64,000 nucleotides of DNA from Austropuccinia psidii (Eukaryota > Basidiomycota > Pucciniomycetes > Pucciniales > Sphaerophragmiaceae). The stretch lies in contig JALGQZ010000002.1 of NCBI GenBank assembly GCA_023105745.1, positions 43,200,497 through 43,264,496 on the forward strand, in the 5' to 3' direction. The position numbers and the translations under genes are program-made. The notes below the pieces were generated by a model. That model was given only the letters and a program-made list of their open reading frames with translations, was not told the origin of the DNA and did not search any database. Below are positions 10,399-21,900 of this stretch, piece after piece; positions within the stretch are counted from its first letter, which is position 1; each line of letters begins with the position of its first letter.

Positions 10399-13193
10399 AA
10401 GGGCATGAAGTTCATGGTACTCTTAATATTGACAGACCATATCCTCCAGTACTTAGAAGACCAGCTTATCTGGCCAGTCCCAGAGCTAGAGAGGCCTTGG
10501 AAAAACATATTCAAGAGTTGGTCCAACTTGATGTACTAAGGAAAGTAGGCCATAATGAAGAAGTTGAAGTGACAACACCTGTTATTATTGCTTGTAATAA
10601 TGATAAATCAAGGATGGTTGGAGATTTTAGAGAATTGAATACCTATACAGCTCCAAATAGGTATCCAATTCCTATAATTTAAGAAACCTCAACCCAATTG
10701 TCTAAAGCCAAGTATATAACATCAATGGATTTATTGAAAGGCTTTCACCAAAATCTTATAATGCCTAAAGCTAAAGAATTACTTATAATTATTACTCACT
10801 GTGGTATTTATGAGTATCTTAGAATGCCATTTGGTATTAAAAATTCACCATCTCATTATCAAAGAATGATGAATACCATCTTCCCCATGGAATTATCTGA
10901 AGGATGGCTTATCATTTATATTGATGATATCATCATATGTTCTGATTCATGGTCTTTGCACCTTGAAATACTTGCAAGAGTGCTTCACAAAGCTGCAGAA
11001 GTGAATATGAAAATTTCACTCAAGAAGTGCAATCTTGGTTTTGAAGAACTCAAAGCATTAGGACATATTGTTTCTGGGTTAATCTTGGGTATTGACAAGA
11101 GTAAAGTGGCAGCAGTGTTACTTAAACCAATACCCTAGAATAAGAAAGAGATGATGTCTTTTCTAGGATTTGCCAGCTATTATAGGAAACACTTAAAAGA
11201 CTTTTCAATTCTAGCCAGGTCACTCTATAGAATCTGTGATCAACAAACAGTATTTGAGATGACACAGGAGAGAATTAAAGCTTATGAGAAGATAAGTAAA
11301 ACTCTTACAGAAGCACTTTTACTCCTCATTCCTGACTGGAATATACCTTTTAAATTGTACATTGATGCATGTGGAGATGGATTAGGGGAAGCCCTACATC
11401 AATTCCAGATTATTGATTACAAACATACAGAAGGACCAGTTTTTTACATCTTAAGACAAATTAAACCAACAGAAGCCAAATATGGTGCAAGCCAGATGGA
11501 GTGTTTATGTTTGGTATGGGCACTTGAGAAATTGCACTATAGCCTTGATGGCAGTGTACAAAGTGATAACTGACTGTAATTCCGTGAAATCACTTCTTAA
11601 CATGAAAACTCCCAACAGACATATGTTGAGATGGCAAATAGCCATCCAAGAATATAGAGGCAACATGACTATAGTTCATAAAGCAGGAAACGTTCACAAG
11701 AATGCTGATGAACTTAGCAGGTGGGCATTAGCCAATACTCCTGATAACCCAGCTTATGTACCTTTGGAAGCAGAACCAAAGATTCCAATTCAAGGAATTA
11801 ACATAACTGATATTGGGACTGAATTCTTTGAGGAAGTCAGAGAATCTTATCAGTAGGGCAAGAATTGCCATATCTTGAATTCCTCATTAGATAAAGACTG
11901 CAAAGATACATCTTTAGTAAATGCACTGGATGAAGTTTGGAAGAATCCCTATTATGAAGGAAGATTTCACTTGTTTGATGGGATTATTTACCACAGAACC
12001 AAACATTCTTGTGTAATTACATTATGTAGCAGACTGCTTATCAATACCATTCTTCATGAATGCCATGATAGCATATACTCTGGACACCTGTCAGCAGATA
12101 GAACACTTGGAAAAGTAAAGAACTGTGCATGGTGGCGATCTTGAAGAAAAGAGACCATTGAACCAATAGCAAAACTCCCATATTCTTACCATTTCATAAA
12201 GATGACACTGCTATGGATACAGCTCTTCTTCTATGAAGTAGAGTTATTTCTCATACAGGGTTATTTAAGAATATTATAAGTGACAGAGCTCCCAAATTCA
12301 CATCTGCACTTTGGACCAATCTTCACAGATTGTTTGGGACCAAGTTATCATTCTCAACAGCATATCACCCTCAAACAGATGGATTGGAAGAAAAAATGAT
12401 TCAAGCTTTAGAAGACATGATCAGGATATTATGTGCTTATGGGTTATAATTCGAAGACTCAGATGGCTTTACCCATGACTGGTGCACTCTGATACCTGAA
12501 TCAGAATTGGCATATAAGACATCAGTCCATTCCTCCACAGGTAAAACTCCTGCTATGTTAGAAAAAGGATGGAATCCAAGACTCCCACCAAATACACTGA
12601 GGAAAGACTTGATTTACATTCATCCTACAGCTTCAAGCTTCAGAATAATGTTGGATAAAGTGAATAATCATGCAGAACAGAGCATTAATGACACTTTTTA
12701 CTATGCAAAGCAGAAGTGGGACAAGAGTCACAAAGTACCAGACTTCAAAGTATGGGACTTAGTCCTAGTTTCAATCTTAAATTTTAATAATATCAAAGGC
12801 CAAAAGAAACTTAAAGATTCTTATGTAGGACCTTTTGTTATTGTTGCCTTACATGGAACCAATGCAGTTCAAGTGGAATTGAGTGGTGAATTGGAAAATA
12901 AACACCCCACCTTTCCAGTAAGCTTGATAAAACCTTATTAACCAACTGACAAAGAATTTTTTCTTTTAAGGAATCCAGCTCCTTTAACAGTACCGTAAGT
13001 GAAACAGAGTGAAGACAGAAAGATAAAGAAAGTCATAAAAGAAGGGAGACTTAGGGGTAAAATTCAAAGAGAATATCATGTCAGATATAGGAATCCAGTA
13101 CATGAAGATGAATGGCTGGCAGAATCAGAAATACCTGACTCAGATAAGCTCTTAAGAAGATTTAGATGTGAAAGAAGGCCACAAGCCTGAATA
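10399..13193 (+). pseudogene. Element C1 pol: RT, RNase H, integrase, C-terminal tail
   Basis: Starts inside RT (RPYPPVLRRPAYLASPRARE), because B cuts off the earlier part. RT palm shows MPFGIKNSP and YIDDIIICS (about 10918), so the active-site YxDD is kept. RNase H begins [17 protein letters not shown]. Integrase has its zinc-finger part (ILHECHDSIYSGHLSADRTL) but a deletion at about 12145-12165 removes the finger cysteines and the first catalytic region; the sequence resumes near KTPIFLPFHKDD. Stops at 10680, 11138, 11856 and others, plus phase changes near 11560 and 12150. The tail (REYHVRYRNPVHEDEWLAES) looks like a divergent chromodomain. Dead copy. Confidence 0.85.
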
Positions 13194-13333
13194 TGTCTAT
13201 AAATTTTCTTTAAATTACTTGATCTGAGTAATTTAAAGAGGTTAGACAGTGGACATTAACCCCCTTTGGGGCTTTTTCTTCTTTATACCATTAATAAAAT
13301 TGTAGTACAATTTTTTCTTTTGGTGGGAGGGAA
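13194..13333 (+). other. Element C1 3' untranslated region and polypurine tract
   Basis: 140 bases after the pol stop. It contains a small hairpin-like CCCCCTTTGGGGCTTTTT segment (about 13260-13277) and ends TGGTGGGAGGGAA (13321-13333) directly before the LTR TGTGAG, the expected plus-strand primer site. Confidence 0.65.
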
Positions 13334-13361
13334 TGTGAGCCTTGAGGTATAATTTACATAC
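13334..13361 (+). repeat. Element C1 3' LTR, first 28 bp, ending in target duplication CATAC
   Basis: TGTGAGCCTTGAGG start right after the polypurine tract. The last five bases, CATAC (13357-13361), are repeated at 35957-35961 after C2. Removing C2 rejoins this piece to 35962 and onward to give one LTR. Confidence 0.8.
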
Positions 13362-15326
13362 TGTGAACCTTTGAGATATGACCACATACCCAAAAAGGTC
13401 ATTAGAAATATTTAAAATAATTATACATCAAAATGAATTATCTTAAAACTACAAAAATACCATAAATAGGCATAAAACTTGGTTTAACTTCAAAACCAAT
13501 GAGTAAACATGTGAAATAAATTATACCATTGGATTCCTCATGGTAAAATACACATATACACTCTTTACGGCATATCTTTAAAGTCAATATTTAATGCGTC
13601 ATAAATAATAATACCTTATAAAAAGCATAAATCCTTGATTATTTCAAATACCAATCAAACAGCATATTAAATAAATGGTACCATTGGATTCTTCAAAAAC
13701 CTTCACACATAAAACAATTAAGAATCTAATCTCCAAAGTCAATACTTAAGGAGCTAAGCTGAATATATGCACTTTTTTGGTCAATGCATATATTCAAGAA
13801 TTTTAGCTAATATTGTTTGAAATATGCATGATAGAGTGATGAACCAAATGTAAATTCATCACTTAATTACTGTAGGAATACAAAAGTGAACTTTATTTCA
13901 CAAGCTGTAAACAAGGTTAAAACCTATAAGGGATTATTGATTAAAATCAATAGAGCTGTTGACCACTTTGTTGTGAAAGTGGTCCAAACTTGAAAATGAG
14001 TAGACAGTCAGATTTTACTAGTTCATTCGTGAAGAATGACATAATTCTTATTATAAAATTCAGGGTATAACCTCTTGAAATCATGGTTTGAAGTTTAAAA
14101 TATCAAATTTGGACAGAAAAGATAAGTTACAAGAAAAATCATCAAAAATGGAGTTTTGATGATGTAATGAAATTATCTTGGAAGGATAATGAGGCTATGC
14201 CAAGCTATTAGAATTCACTCTCTGAATTTCTGTAGCGTGTAAAACTTTAACGTTATTAAGGATCAAAGCTTGAGCTTAATTTGATTATCAATGATCACTC
14301 ACTGTAACCTTACATTAAGTTTAACAGTCATATGAGTGATAGAATTGGTGAATACTGTTATTTTATGATTAAAGCTAATAAAATCCACGAATTTTGTGGT
14401 TCTTCCAAGCCTTGACATCATCAAACTTAGAGTTATAGTGATAACTCTAAATAATGGTGTAATAATGAGATAATATGGTTTGATCATGATGTAATCATCA
14501 CCAAACCTTAAAGTATTGATCAATTCCAGTGGATATGATCAGTGCACGTCTACTAGAAGCCTGTTGTACTCTAGGAGGAAGGAATTTAATATAAATAAGA
14601 GCTCTTTTCACTCTATTTCCCCCTCAGATGCTTACAAAACATTAAATCATTAAATAAAAAGGTAATTTCTTTATTCTTTATATATAGAACTTCTATATTA
14701 TTAAAGACCAAAGATAATCTTATAATAATCTTCATCTCTTACGTGATTATTGCAATTATTTAATTGTTTTGTTTAAATTTCTCTTAAAAACCTCAATTCC
14801 ATGTAAAATCAAGAAAAATTGTAATTTCTCTTAAATTTTATTGTAACTACAATTTAAATAAGTTTTATTTACATTTCTAGGCGTAAAAGTATTCAAAATT
14901 ATTATATCAAGCATTAAAAGTATGTTATTTCTCTTTTTATAATAATTTTTCTCTATTATTACTCTCATCATTCTATAATTAATATAAATAGTATTTATAT
15001 TAGTTTATAGCTTTAATATTAGTAATATTATTTTTATTAATTGTTTTTTAATAATAAAAAACAATTTTTTACACCTTTATTATTTTTTGGTAACAATAAT
15101 AAAGTGCTTTTAAATATATTAATATATTTATTTTATTATATTTCTTTTTTGAAATATAAATTATATTATTATATTTATTTAATAATATAATTATTTTATT
15201 CCATAATTATAGTAATTCTTCATTATTAAGATTATTTTTATCTTTATTACATTTATAAGGACATTCATAGTACAATAAGGAAAATATTAGTAATTTTTAC
15301 TTATTGTTTCATAGTCAAACCTTACA
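13362..15326 (+). repeat. Element C2 5' LTR (1965 bp)
   Basis: TGTGAACCTTTGAG to CAAACCTTACA. Very AT-rich in its last third. The 3' LTR aligns along its whole length with scattered substitutions and small indels, so the insertion is not recent. A TATAAATAAGAGCTCTTT stretch near 14591-14608 (also 35221-35240 in the 3' LTR) is a plausible core promoter, by look only. Confidence 0.9.
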
Positions 15327-15341
15327 TTTGGGAGCCTGGCC
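15327..15341 (+). promoter_or_regulatory. Element C2 primer-binding site
   Basis: TTTGGGAGCCTGGCC follows the 5' LTR directly. The core is shared with D and B, whose LTRs are otherwise unlike C2's. Primer tRNA not identified. Confidence 0.55.
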
Positions 15342-15795
15342 ATAATATTTACTCTAAAAGACCTTTAAAAGGATTCTAATTGGGTTTATCATATAATAAA
15401 TTATAATTATAATCATGAGATTATATAATAATTTTATATTTATTGATTTTAAATAATATTGAGGCACTTGGAAAGCAATTGTACTGTCTTACACATGGTG
15501 TTTCACATCCTTAGACTTGCAAGAACTTTCTTTGAGTGACTCTAGTAATTAGAAAAGATATTTTAGAAATTAAAAATCATTTTATAAAAGAATCATACTC
15601 ATTTCTTATTTTATTCTTTAAAAATAAAAATAGAAAACCAATAAAAAAATTTATTTTATTCATTTTAATTTCATTTCTTTATTTATTTTTATTTTTTAAG
15701 ATATAAAAGCAATTTTTATGTGTAAAATTGCCATATCTTACCAAAAATAACACTTTTTATATAAAAGACTTATATTTATTTGTCTTTTTTCGTGT
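15342..15795 (+). other. Element C2 AT-rich leader
   Basis: About 450 AT-rich bases with no ORF between the primer site and the first coding exon. Nothing specific recognised. Confidence 0.4.
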
Positions 15796-16149
15796 TTGAA
15801 GACAATCCAACAGAGGACAACCAAACCACTGTTGAAAGATTGGTGGAAGAAGCCTGTCAAAGTTCTCCAACACCAATAATCACTAAGAAAAAGAAAGCTA
15901 AGAAATTAGACTTTCCAGGACCCACCATTCAGGACTCTGAAGGTTAGTACCTCATTTATAAATTACCATAAGAAGAATTCCTGTTCTGAAATCCTCTTCT
16001 TTCTTAAAATATTACTACCAGAAGAGGCTCCCAATACTCCATCCAATCAGATGGAGCTGGACTCAGAGGTATAATTGATTCCTCAAAAGGGAAAAGGAAG
16101 GGAAATATCCCCAGTGGAGCAGAATCCACACAAGGAAGTGCCTTATCCC
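15796..16149 (+). pseudogene. Element C2 ORF0: two exons with a 79-bp intron, split by E
   Basis: The first exon (to 15942) reads as acidic then Lys-rich protein with segments TTVERLVEEACQSS and KKKKAKKLDFPGP. A consensus donor GGTTAGT follows, and a TTACTACCAG acceptor ends the intron at 16021. Exon 2 continues in phase (EAPNTPSNQMELDSEV), where a TAA interrupts it; the reading resumes to 16149, then after E at 26378 and stops at 26402-26404, overlapping the gag ATG (26395). It sits where ORF0 sits in B and D and has a similar Pro/Ser/Lys-rich look. No start codon identified. Function unknown. Confidence 0.5.
15943..16021 (+). other. Intron in C2 ORF0
   Basis: 79 bp, GTTAGT...TACCAG, with a pyrimidine-rich stretch (TCCTCTTCTTTCTT) before the acceptor. 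Removing it joins two stretches of plausible coding sequence in phase. Confidence 0.5.
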
Positions 16150-16914
16150 TGTAACAACCATCCATCAGGGGTAAGGGTATTCATTCATACACCCACTCAA
16201 ACACCCCAAATCAGCAAATCCAGTATCTGCATCAGCATTCAGTTTCAGCAATCTTCATTCTGAAACATGCATACAGCTTGGTACATCCATACAGCCTGTC
16301 AACACCTGTACAGGTTGGATTCACCCAATACAGTTTCAATACACTAATATGGAACTGTATGATCACTCAAATACACCACACCTCTTGTACAGGTTCTGTA
16401 CAGCCGTACAGGACCTGTATTGGACAGACTCAATTCAATCATCAAATACTCTCATGAAAATTCTTCCTCTGGATCAGGGCTGGTGATTCTCACATATACC
16501 AGCCCCTCTTTCTCCCCCCTGGGGACTTTTCCCCAGTTAATTAATTTAGTTGATTTATTATTATCTGAATATTCTTATCCTTATATTTTTGGGTATTATA
16601 TTTATTTAATCTTAAGTTAGTCTTTGCCTTTTTTCTTTCTTCGCCTGTACAGTATGAGTTGGGTGGCCATATCCTTATTAACCCTTCTCTTTCCATTCTG
16701 ACAGGTTGAAACAGTGGACTTGGACTTGTTTGTGGTTGGCTCTTCTTTTTCTTACCCTTATTCTTTGTTGCTGCTTTCTTATTTTTATTCTTTTAGTAAT
16801 TCATTATTCACACTCTTAAGTGTATCCATTCTTGTCTTATCTTTGAGCCCTCCATAAGTGAGTCCCAGTTTACTGAGTGCCAGGCCCTCTTCACTTCGAA
16901 GAGCCCCTGTGACA
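16150..16914 (+). repeat. Element E 5' LTR (765 bp)
   Basis: TGTAACAACC to CCCCTGTGACA. It contains a cluster of TGTACAG-type motifs, including the palindrome CCTGTACAGG at 16305-16314 and three close copies at 16383-16415. The 66-codon ORF inside is carried identically in the other LTR and is not a gene on present evidence. Confidence 0.95.
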
Positions 16915-17557
16915 TTAAATTAATTAACTCATATTTGATTCTTCTTTCCATTCATTTAAATTCATTTCTCTCATTCATCAATTATGATCTTTTTATGATT
17001 TAATGATCTTAATGATTATGATTTTTCTCTTTCATCAATTTTTCATCTCATTCATTTCATTCTTATGAAAAATTGATTCTTTACCTTTCTTAATCATTGC
17101 TGACCATTTCATCACTTCATATTATTTTTTATCAATCAAATTTTTCTGTGTTCTGATTGAGGTTTTATCTAGGAATTCTTGATTGGATTATTCATTGGGA
17201 TTCATTTGGGTTATTGATTCAGGATTTATTGGATTTATTGACTTTGAGCTCTCAAGATATTGAATTGATTTCTGAAGATTTTGAACTGATTGATTGATTC
17301 CTCAAGACCTGATTTCATATTGAAGACACTTATTGATTGATTATTGATTGAATATTGATTGATTATTGATTTCCTCAAGATTATTGATATTTGATTTGAA
17401 TTGATTTTGATTGATTGAATTGATTTGACTGTTGATTGAATTTAAGTCCTCAAGATTTGAATTGATTCCTCAAGATTCATCAAGATTTATTGTGATTGAT
17501 TTGGCCAAATTTGATTATTCTTCTTAATACCATCAAGTTATTTTAATTCCTTTCATA
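16915..17557 (+). other. Element E leader with GATT-type repeats
   Basis: About 640 bases between LTR and gag ATG. From about 17210 to 17500 it is a low-complexity run of ATTGATTGATT and CCTCAAGATT variants. No tRNA-type primer site starting TGG follows the LTR at once (it reads TTAAATTAATTAACTC), so priming may differ from the other families; that is inference. Confidence 0.6.
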
Positions 17558-18919
17558 ATGCCAGTTCAGCATAGTCCCCCAGCCAAGAATACTAGATCCC
17601 AAAGAATTCAAGCTGTTCTCACTCCTACAGCAAGGGCTCCTCTTGACCGCACACCATCAGTTCATCAACTGAGTGTAAATTTAGACAGAGGACCACCAAT
17701 GGAAGGAGCAGCACCCTCAAGAAGAGGTGGAATGAAATCTAGAAGATCAAGATCTTTCTCTGGACTTTTGGGTGGCTACCCTGGCATGTCTGAAGGTGCA
17801 AGAGCAAGACAAGGGGAAGTTGAAGATGAAGAGGGGGAAGAGTCTGTGGAAGAGGAAGATTCTGGGGAAACTGAAGTGGCAGATGCCTTGGCAAATGCTC
17901 CAGAGGTGCCTCAGGGTTCTAATCTAGCCCTTTCTAGTCAACCTCTTGTCTCTCAAACTTATCCAAGTCTCCTCAAGATGATGGAGCAGATGACTCAGTT
18001 CATGGGGCAACTCACTCAAGCAGTTGCTCCCAGGGACAATTCCAAAGCCCCTGCCTTCAAGACTCCATCCATGAAGGCACCTGATTCTTTTGATGGTACT
18101 CAAGCTCATAAGTTGAGAGGATTTATCCAATCCTGTCAACTAATTTTCCATAATGATCCAGCAAACTTCTTCTCTGACAGGAAGAAGGTTTTGTACTCAA
18201 CTTCTTTTCTTACTGGTAGAGCTGGCAAGTGGATTGAACCTTACCTCTCAAATATTTCCAATGAAGACCCTTCCTACCTCCTCAATAATTGGCCATTGTT
18301 TGAATCTCAATTATTCACTCTGTTTGGTGACCCCAATGAAGTCAGGAAAGCTGAACAAGAGTTGGACAATTTGAGGATGAAGGAAAGTGGTCATGTATCC
18401 TTGTACATTGCAGATTTCAGAAGCTTAATGTCAAGAATTGGAGATTGGGGGGAAAGAGCTTATATCCATGTTTACAGAAGAGGGTTGGCATCAAGATTAT
18501 TGGACCAGTTGGCTTCACACCCTGGAACTTTTGATACTCTTCAAGAACTTATGGATGTCACTTTAGAATTAGACACAAGATTTCATGAGAGACAAAAAGA
18601 AAAGGGTGGCAATCAAGAAAAGAAGCCTCCTGTCAATGGATCCAATCAATCCAGACCTCCTCAAAACTCATTTTCAAAGAGGCCTCATCAGAAGAAGAAT
18701 AAGAAGGGTAAGCAATTTCAGCCTTCAAAGGACAAGCCTCACTCTGCTCTCCTCAATAAGGACAATAAGTTAATCGGTTCTGAAAAGGAGAGGAGGATTC
18801 AAGAGGGGTTGTGTACTTACTGTGGTGGCAAGCACCCAATTGAAAAATGCTTCAAGAGACCTCAGAACAAGCCTGGGTCATCATCAAGAGGCTTCCCTAG
18901 CAAGCAGGGAAAAGCCTGA
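17558..18919 (+). CDS. Element E Gag polyprotein (453 aa)
   Basis: Intact ORF from ATG. The first ~150 residues are low-complexity: basic at the start, then an acidic Glu/Asp-Gly-Glu block (about 88-108). A retrotransposon-gag capsid domain spans about 185-350 (GRAGKWIEPYL, LFTLFGDPNEVRKAEQELD, YIADFRSLMSRIGDWGERA). A Lys/Gln-rich linker follows, then one zinc knuckle CTYCGGKHPIEKC (about 422-434; Cys-x2-Cys-x3-His-x4-Cys, one residue shorter than the canonical spacing before His). It ends QGKA then TGA at 18917-18919. Forms the virus-like particle and binds RNA by family knowledge. Pol is in the -1 frame. Confidence 0.95.
   Translation: MPVQHSPPAKNTRSQRIQAVLTPTARAPLDRTPSVHQLSVNLDRGPPMEGAAPSRRGGMKSRRSRSFSGLLGGYPGMSEGARARQGEVEDEEGEESVEEEDSGETEVADALANAPEVPQGSNLALSSQPLVSQTYPSLLKMMEQMTQFMGQLTQAVAPRDNSKAPAFKTPSMKAPDSFDGTQAHKLRGFIQSCQLIFHNDPANFFSDRKKVLYSTSFLTGRAGKWIEPYLSNISNEDPSYLLNNWPLFESQLFTLFGDPNEVRKAEQELDNLRMKESGHVSLYIADFRSLMSRIGDWGERAYIHVYRRGLASRLLDQLASHPGTFDTLQELMDVTLELDTRFHERQKEKGGNQEKKPPVNGSNQSRPPQNSFSKRPHQKKNKKGKQFQPSKDKPHSALLNKDNKLIGSEKERRIQEGLCTYCGGKHPIEKCFKRPQNKPGSSSRGFPSKQGKA
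18907..18913 (+). promoter_or_regulatory. Candidate -1 ribosomal frameshift site G_GGA_AAA
   Basis: GGGAAAA lies in gag phase as G-GGA-AAA (codons 908-910 and 911-913 of the 18,9xx numbering), followed by GCC and the gag TGA. A -1 slip here enters the frame that runs without a stop through 18934 to 22392. This fits the X-XXY-YYZ heptamer rule of retroviral gag-pol shifts. I did not find an obvious downstream stem-loop by eye. Confidence 0.65.
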
Positions 18920-18933
18920 GTGGGAATCATGAT

Positions 18934-21900
18934 GTGTTCAATGGTTCTCACTTATTTCCTTCAAGAGCACAATTGTGCACTCTGAATACTAGTGTCAAGA
19001 AATCTTTAAAATTTCTTATTTTCTCTTCTGTCTCTGATATTTTTTATAGTATTCTCATTGATTCTGGTGCTACAAACTCTTTTATTGCAAAGAATTTTGT
19101 TCTCAAGTACTCATTTACTTTGTCAGAGCTCCCTGAAAAGATTCCTCTTTTCATTTTGGATTCTAATGAATCCCCTGCCTTGTTCATCACCCATTATACC
19201 AAGTGGGTAGTTGACTTGCCTTCCTTCCCAAGCTTTGAATGGGACTTCTTTATCATAGATTCACCCAAGGGAGAAGACCTGATATTGGGCTATGATTTCC
19301 TTTACCATTTTAATCCCATTATTGATTGGAAAAATGGATTGATCACCTATGATTCTAATCATAAGGATTCTAGTGGTATTATTCCTTCTACTAGTAATGA
19401 CTTTGCCACTGCTGTCAACAGTGTTGCTCTGGTTGGTGAACTTAAGACACCTTCCCTTCCTTCTTCTGTCCATATCCCTTCCATTATTCCCTCTCAGTCA
19501 TTACTTCCATTAAGAGATGAAGTCTTCAAAGAGATAAAGGATGTTGGAGAAGATGTTGCCATATCTTCACTTCATCTCTTTCAAGGGGATATGGACCTTC
19601 CTCCCTTATCTTTTCATGCATCCCTGGAGGAGCAGTGGGATGAGGAGGAAGATCCAGAAGAAATTGAAACTGTGCTGAAGGTTGTTCCTCCTGCTTATCA
19701 CCAATATTTGGATGTATTCTCCAAGGTAAAAGCAGAGAAACTTCCTCCACACCGCGCCTGTGATCACCATATTGAATTGGAGGGTCTTCTACCTCCAATT
19801 GGTGTTATCTACTCATTATCAAATCAAGAGTCAGAAACACTGCGGGCCTACATTTCAGAGAATGTAGAGAAAGTTTTCATTAGACCAAGCTCCTCTTCAA
19901 CAGGAGCACCTGTCCTTTTTGTCAAGAAAAAGGATGGAGGTCTTCATTTGTGTGTTGACTACCGCAAACTCAATGCTGTCACTAGGAAGAACAGATACCC
20001 TGTTCCTCCTATGAACCAGCTTCTTACCGTATTCAACGGGTCCACTATCTTCTCCAAGATAGATTTGCGTGGTGCATATAACCTTCTGAGAATTAAAGAG
20101 GGGGATGAGCACTTAACTGCCTTTAGAACCAAATATGGCAGTTATGAGTATTTGGTCATGCCATTTGGTTTGACCAATGCTCCTGCTTCTTTCCAAAATC
20201 TGGTAAATGATATTTTTGCAGATTTTTTGGATGTGTTTGTTGTGGTTTATTTAGATGATATTATGGTCTTTTCCAGTTCTGAGGAGGAACATGTCAAACA
20301 TGTGGCCTCTGTCCTCCAAAGACTGAGGGACAATAATCTGTTTGCCAAAGCCTCCAAGTGTGTATTCCATGCCTCAAGTGTGGAATACTTAGGCTATGTT
20401 GTTTCAAGTGATGGCCTCAAGATGGATTCTTCAAAAGTTCAGCAAATCCTCAATTGGCCTCAGCCCAAAAACATCAAAGCTCTTCAATGCTTTCTTGGCT
20501 TTGCCAATTTTTATCGTCGTTTTATTAAAAATTATTCCAAAAAAATCACTTCTCTCACTTCCCTTCTCAAAAAAGATTCTCCTTTCATCTTCAATGAGGA
20601 AGCTCTTAGTCAGTTTCAAGCACTCAAAGAAGCTTTCACCTCTGCTCCTATCTTATCTCATTTCAATCCATCTCTACCTACTATTGTAGAGACTGATGCT
20701 TCTGATTATGCATTGGGCGCCGTACTGAGTCAGGTGAATGACTCTGGAAAGCATCCCATTGCATTTGATAGTCGCAAGCTCTTACCAGCTGAACTCAACT
20801 ATGAAATTCATGACAAGGAACTCCTTGGCATAGTTTGGGCTCTCAAGCGCTGGAGAGCATTCCTTCTTTCTCTTTCCAATCCTTTTGAGGTCTTGACAGA
20901 CCACTCTTCCTTGCAGTTTTTCATGTCTTCCAAAGTTCTTACTTGTCGTCAGGCCCGTTGGGCTGAATTTCTCTCAGAATTTCATTTCACTATCACTTAC
21001 CGCCCAGGCAGGCTGGCCACTTTACCAGATGCCTTGTCACGTTGGGACAACGTGTACCCAGAGAGGGGGGTGGACTTCATCAGCAAGAATCCTCATAATT
21101 TTCATCAAATACTTAAGCAAGATGGAATTCAAGAGTCAAGATTCTTCTCAATCAAAGTGGAAATTTTCTCAGATTTAGTGGACAAGATTCAAAAAGAAGT
21201 ATGGCAAGACAAAGATTATAAAGAAATACTCAAGCAACTAGCAAGAGGTGAATCAGTTACAGATTATTCTCTTGAACCTCAAGCCAAGTTATTATTATTC
21301 AAAGATAGAGTGGTAATCCCAAGCAATGAAGAACTTCAACTCAATATTCTTCAAAAGCGTCATGACTCACCATTGGCTGGCCATCCTGGCCAGGAGAAGA
21401 CCCTCAAGCTCATCAAGAGGGATTTTTATTGGGCTGGCATGAATCAATTCATCAAGGACTATGTGTCCTCATGTCAGCAATGTTCAAGAAACAAGAACAT
21501 TCATCACAAGAAGTTTGGATTACTCAAGCCTCTTTCAATTCCGTCTGGTCCTTGGAATTCATTATCAATGGACTTCATCACTCAATTGCCACTGTCAAAC
21601 AACTTTGATTCAATTTTAGTAGTTGTGGACAGATTCTCAAAAATGGCAATCTTCATTCCAGCTTATGGCACAATCACTGCTCTGGACTTAGCTCAAATCT
21701 TCATTAGTCATGTATTTTCCAAACATGGACTTCCAGTCAGTATTGTTAGTGATAGAGGATCCTTATTTGTTTCATCATTCTGGACTCAATTGTGTCAGCA
21801 GCTCAAGATATCAAGAGATCTTTCAACTGCCTTTCACCCTGAAACAGATGGACAGACAGAGAGGGTAAATCAGATACTAGAACAGTACCTTCGGATGTAT

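Noticed and set aside
16420..16620. 66-codon ORF, identical at 25878-26078
   Set aside because: Lies wholly inside the E LTR and is duplicated only because the LTR is; no motif.
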